NCBI RefSeq assembly: GCF_002086115.1
Contig: NZ_MVHJ01000013.1
Location: forward strand, 1-64,000
DNA: 64,000 nucleotides
Origin: Mycolicibacterium bacteremicum
Lineage (GTDB): Bacteria > Actinomycetota > Actinomycetes > Mycobacteriales > Mycobacteriaceae
Direction: 5' to 3'
Below the pieces are notes generated by a model that worked only from the letters and a program-made list of their open reading frames with translations, did no database searches and had not been told where the DNA came from. This document shows, in pieces, positions 59,459-64,000 of this stretch; the stretch's first letter is position 1, and every line of letters starts with the position of its first letter. The position numbers were made by a program, and so were the translations under genes.

Positions 59459-59924
59459 AGTCAGGTCGGCAAGACCCGTCCGTCCCCGACATACGGCGTG
59501 AGCGGCCGCGACGTTCACCGGCCGGCATCGGCCGTCTCGACCGTGCACATAGATCGCTGGTGGAGCCGAATCCTCGGTCTGGATGCACCGTCGGCGGCGC
59601 TCCGCCGCCCATCCGGCGCGGACGCTCACCGGCGACCGATCTTTGGCCACACAAGTCCCATCAGTCACACATGTAACCTGCGTCACAGCCTCACACACGC
59701 TCCGACCTACTCGTGAGTAAGAATTTGCTGAGACAGGCAATCGAACCGGCGGTCCCGGCAAACTTCGGAATCCGGTCCATCGGCCTTCAGAACACCTCGA
59801 ATTCGCAGTTCAGCGCCTATTTCCTGAACACGGAAAATGGATGTTTGAAACCTGCCAGCAGCGGCAACCTACCCGCCGGTAAGAATTGCCACGAAATTGC
59901 GAGCCGCGCCTCAAGGAACCCTTA
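59459..59924. other. Gene-poor interval
   Basis: No convincing gene in about 470 bp. The first half is ordinary high-GC sequence. From about 59700 the composition is clearly less GC-rich than the window average and precedes the 48-aa gene. A 70-codon open frame from GTG 59713 ends TAATG onto that gene; it could be a leader peptide but shows no recognisable protein character. Confidence 0.5.
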
Positions 59925-60071
59925 ATGAGCGGCCATACGCTCAGTGTCATGTGGATCGACGACACCAGTGCCGATGTCATCAAGGTTGATTTCGACGCCC
60001 TCTACCACGGGGACGTCCTGGTCGAGGGTGACACCTCCGAGCAGTTCCCAGATCTCGCTGAAGCTGTCTGA
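59925..60071 (+). CDS. Small acidic protein (48 aa)
   Basis: Reads MSGHTLSVMWIDDTSADVIK, then VDFDALYHGDVLVEGDTSEQ and FPDLAEAV. Acidic, with alternating hydrophobic and polar residues suggesting a small beta sheet; no cysteines. A strong AAGGAA ribosome-binding site (59913-59918) precedes the ATG with good spacing. A perfect hairpin overlaps its stop codon. I do not recognise it. It stands alone, with an unusually AT-rich leader upstream. Confidence 0.65.
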   Translation: MSGHTLSVMWIDDTSADVIKVDFDALYHGDVLVEGDTSEQFPDLAEAV

Positions 60072-60187
60072 CGACAGCTGTGTGACAGCGAGGCCCTGAC
60101 GTGGCCCATCCGGAGGCGTCAGGCTCTCCAGGTTTTCCGATACACCGCACCGCCCGATCAGCCCTCCACGGGGCAGTCCGGGCGGTG
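60062..60187 (+). terminator. Series of three hairpins after the 48-aa gene
   Basis: AGCTGTC/GACAGCT (60062-60068, 60073-60079) overlaps the stop codon, CCTGACG/CGTCAGG (60095-60101, 60117-60123) follows, then CACCGCCCG/CGGGCGGTG (60148-60156, 60179-60187). They probably end plus-strand transcription, but the number of stems is unusual. Confidence 0.55.
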
Positions 60188-60215
60188 TCGTGTCTCTGGA
60201 CCAGGTGAAAAGACA

Positions 60216-60259
60216 AGACCGCCCGGTCGAACCCGCTATGGGGCTCGGCCGGGCGGTCT
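60216..60259 (-). terminator. Rho-independent-like terminator of the NMO/SDR/Mcr cluster
   Basis: AGACCGCCCGG (60216-60226) pairs with CCGGGCGGTCT (60249-60259). Read on the minus strand the stem is followed by TTGTCTTTT, a real T-rich tract, rare in mycobacteria. It lies 20 bp past the stop of the nitronate monooxygenase-like gene. Confidence 0.75.
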
Positions 60260-60279
60260 CGTTCGTCGGCGGCTGAACG

Positions 60280-62059
<1,780 letters not shown>

Positions 62060-62097
62060 AGGTGGTGCTCCTTAGTTGTTGTTGGGGTCTGGAGGGA

Positions 62098-63180
62098 TTA
62101 GGCCCAGTCCTTGAGGATGGCGTCGTTGTCGGCGCCCACCAGGGGCGGCGGCGTCGGCACGGCGGGCTCGCTGCGCGAGAACCGCGGGGCCGGCATCGGC
62201 TGCAGGCCGTGCTGGGTCTCGTAGAACGTGCCGCGGGCGGTGATGTGGTCTTCGTCGAGCACCTCGCCGAACGCCAATACCGGTGTCGCACAGGCATCCG
62301 AACCGGCGAACACGGCCGTCCACTCGTCACGGGTCTTGGTCTTGAACACGTCGGTGAAGACGGTGCGCAGCTCCTCCCAGCGGCCGATGTCGTTCTGCCC
62401 GGGCAGGTTCGCCGGATCCAGACCCAGCTTGGAGAGGAGCTCGGCGTAGAACTGCGGTTCGATCGCGCCGATCGCGAAGTACTTGCCGTCGGCGGTCTCA
62501 TAGGTGTCGTAGTACGGGGCGCCGGTATCGAGCATGTTGGTGCCGCGCTCGTCCGACCAGACACCCTGGGCACGAAACGCCCACATCATCTGGATCAGCA
62601 CCGAGGATCCGTCGATCATGGCGGCGTCGACGACCTGCCCCTTACCCGAGGTCTGACGCTCCCACAGTGCCGACAGGATGCCGAGCAGCAGGAACATCGA
62701 GCCGCCCCCGAAATCTCCGGCCAGGTTCAGCGGCGGCACCGGCCGCTCCCCCTTGCGGCCGATCGCGTGCAGCACACCGTTGAGCGAGATGTAGTTGATG
62801 TCGTGGCCGGCCTGCAGGGCACGCGGCCCGTCCTGACCCCACCCGGTCATCCGGGCGTAGACCAACTTCTCGTTGACCGCGGCGCAGTCCTGCGGGCCCA
62901 GCCCGAGGCGTTCGGTGACACCGGGCCGGAAGCCTTCGATCAGGACGTCGGCCTTGGCGACCAGGTCGAGCACGAACTGGCGTCCCTCCTCGGATTTCAG
63001 ATCGGCGGTGACCGAGCGCCGGTTGCGCAGCATCGCGTCCTTGATGGCCCCGTTGGTGGCCGTCGGGCGGTCGACGCGCACGACGTCGGCCCCCAGATCG
63101 CCCAGAATCATCGCCGCGTGCGGGCCGGGGCCGATACCGGCCAGTTCGACGACGCGCAATCCCTGCAGTGGTCCCGCCAT
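62098..63180 (-). CDS. mcr: Alpha-methylacyl-CoA racemase
   Basis: 360-aa family III CoA-transferase-fold racemase that interconverts 2R and 2S methylacyl-CoA esters, needed to degrade methyl-branched lipids and the cholesterol side chain. The catalytic residues known from M. tuberculosis MCR are at the same numbers: H126 (AGHDINY), D156 (AGDFGGG) and E241 (AIEPQF). ATG at [13 protein letters not shown]; the longer open frame is in the divergent promoter. 38 bp upstream of the SDR gene, likely cotranscribed. Divergent from the enoyl-CoA hydratase. Confidence 0.96.
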   Translation of the reverse strand: MAGPLQGLRVVELAGIGPGPHAAMILGDLGADVVRVDRPTATNGAIKDAMLRNRRSVTADLKSEEGRQFVLDLVAKADVLIEGFRPGVTERLGLGPQDCAAVNEKLVYARMTGWGQDGPRALQAGHDINYISLNGVLHAIGRKGERPVPPLNLAGDFGGGSMFLLLGILSALWERQTSGKGQVVDAAMIDGSSVLIQMMWAFRAQGVWSDERGTNMLDTGAPYYDTYETADGKYFAIGAIEPQFYAELLSKLGLDPANLPGQNDIGRWEELRTVFTDVFKTKTRDEWTAVFAGSDACATPVLAFGEVLDEDHITARGTFYETQHGLQPMPAPRFSRSEPAVPTPPPLVGADNDAILKDWA

Positions 63181-63294
63181 GCCTACCGTCCTTCGTCGTT
63201 GAGTACTGAGTAGTTGACCGCCGACATAGCTTACTTGTATAACCAAGTCGACCGGCCGCGGGCAACCCACCCCGCCAGACCTGAGGGCGTACCC

Positions 63295-64000
63295 ATGACG
63301 TATCGCAGCATCGATCAGTTGACCGTGGAGCTCGCAGACGGCGTGCTGTCGGTGACACTGAACCGCCCCGACACGCTGAACTCGCTGTCGGAGGCCATGC
63401 TGACCGGTATCGCCGAGGCCCTCGAGCAGGCCGCCACAGATCCCGCGGTCCGCGTCGTGAAGTTGTCCGGCGCGGGCCGCGGTTTCAGCTCCGGCGCGGG
63501 CATCAGCGCCGAGGATGTCTCCGCCAAATCGGTCAACGGCCCCGAGGTCGTGCTCGACGCCGCCAACCGCGCCGTGCGCGCCATCGTCGCCCTGCCCAAG
63601 CCCGTGGTCTCGGTGGTGCAGGGCCCGGCCGCCGGCGTCGGGGTGTCACTGGCCATCGCCGCCGATGTCGTACTCGCCTCGGAGAAGGCGTTTTTCATGC
63701 TGGCGTTCACCAAGATCGGACTGATGCCCGACGGCGGCGCCTCGGCACTGGGCGCCGCCGCCGTCGGCCGGATCCGGGCCCAGCGGATGGCGCTACTGGC
63801 CGAACGGATCACCGCCGCCGAGGCCTACGACTGGGGGCTGGTGACCTCGGTGCACAAGCCCGAGGACCTCGACGCCGCGGTGGACACGGTGCTCGCCACG
63901 CTGGCCGGCGGCCCGGCCGTCGCGCTGCGCAAGACCAAGCAGGCCATCAACGACGCGACGCTGACCGAACTCGAAGCGGCGATCGGACGGGAACGCGAGG
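63295..64000 (+). CDS. Enoyl-CoA hydratase/isomerase family protein (runs off the window)
   Basis: First 235 codons; open to the window end. Crotonase features: [13 protein letters not shown], the oxyanion loop [13 protein letters not shown] (about 59-71), [20 protein letters not shown] and [13 protein letters not shown]. The usual hydratase glutamates are replaced (Val in AAGVGVS, Asp in MPDGG), which points to an isomerase-like or non-hydratase member. ATG at MTYRSIDQL, 114 bp from divergent mcr. In M. tuberculosis echA genes sit here (Rv1141c/Rv1142c, from memory). Confidence 0.88.
   Translation, partial: MTYRSIDQLTVELADGVLSVTLNRPDTLNSLSEAMLTGIAEALEQAATDPAVRVVKLSGAGRGFSSGAGISAEDVSAKSVNGPEVVLDAANRAVRAIVALPKPVVSVVQGPAAGVGVSLAIAADVVLASEKAFFMLAFTKIGLMPDGGASALGAAAVGRIRAQRMALLAERITAAEAYDWGLVTSVHKPEDLDAAVDTVLATLAGGPAVALRKTKQAINDATLTELEAAIGRERE

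Noticed and set aside
59447..59761. 104-codon minus-strand frame upstream of the MMPL gene
   Set aside because: Starts far from any ribosome-binding site, runs through the operator palindrome and has no protein-like pattern.
59713..59925. 70-codon frame before the 48-aa gene as a confirmed CDS
   Set aside because: Only the TAATG overlap supports it; no clear ribosome-binding site or recognisable domain, so kept as an observation only.

Overview
The window is high-GC actinobacterial chromosome and almost certainly comes from a fast-growing, non-tuberculous mycobacterium (Mycolicibacterium-like). The evidence is an uninterrupted set of mycobacterial marker genes: fadD36, the proline-utilisation locus pruC/pruA/pruB, fdxC-dapC, a PadR regulator with fadH, fbiC (coenzyme F420), mshB (mycothiol), lpqW and typA, mutT2, phhB, pimE (PI-mannosides), the two Ala/Pro-rich secreted proteins next to pimE, an Rv1155-like F420 protein, a sirtuin, an mmpL13-type transporter and mcr/SDR/enoyl-CoA hydratase. 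From memory, the order is that of M. tuberculosis Rv1193 down to about Rv1142, inverted. Several M. tuberculosis blocks are absent (pks3/4-papA3-mmpL10, narGHJI, sigI, PE/PPE genes) and other genes occupy those places. I see no prophage, insertion sequence, tRNA, rRNA or CRISPR array.

Layout. 0.1-4.9 kb: fadD36, a Nudix hydrolase, a secreted protein, a purine (xanthine/urate-type) permease with an unusual tail, and a SnoaL-like protein. 4.9-9.1 kb: proline catabolism pruA-pruB with the divergent PucR-type activator pruC. 9.2-13.3 kb: a tight plus-strand operon of carotenoid oxygenase, sensor kinase, LuxR-type response regulator and secreted GH114-like glycosidase, sitting where M. tuberculosis has its PAT lipid locus. 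13.3-17.6 kb: fdxC-dapC diverging from padR-fadH. 17.6-21.6 kb: YceI, a DUF2231 membrane protein and a large LuxR (LAL) ATPase regulator. 21.7-27 kb: fbiC, a secreted protein with an acidic tail, and mshB with two small downstream genes. 27-34 kb: a ClC channel, single-chain dihydroxyacetone kinase, lpqW and typA. 34-38 kb: small membrane and secreted proteins, mutT2, phhB, pimE. 38-42 kb: secreted Ala/Pro-rich proteins, a DUF1059 protein, a nitroreductase, a HhH-GPD protein and a repeat-rich convergent junction. 42-48.4 kb: a LytS/LytTR two-component system followed by two sodium:solute (acetate-type) symporter units. 48.4-55.8 kb: MFS exporter, DUF5302 protein, Rv1155-like protein, twin SAM methyltransferases, a flavin monooxygenase, PucR and GntR regulators and a sirtuin. 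55.8-60 kb: an MMPL-TetR-methyltransferase operon with a clear palindromic operator. 60-64 kb: a lipid-catabolism cluster (nitronate monooxygenase-like, SDR, Mcr, enoyl-CoA hydratase running off the window).

The most interesting signals are (i) the carotenoid oxygenase/two-component/glycosidase operon, (ii) the LytS-LytTR module translationally chained to a symporter, with a candidate CRP site before the second symporter unit, (iii) operator palindromes for the TetR and PadR regulators, and (iv) recurrent tandem duplication of gene 3' ends, stop codon included, at three loci. Genes too short for routine ORF calling were found at 26034-26141, 39962-40111, 49632-49802 and 59925-60071.
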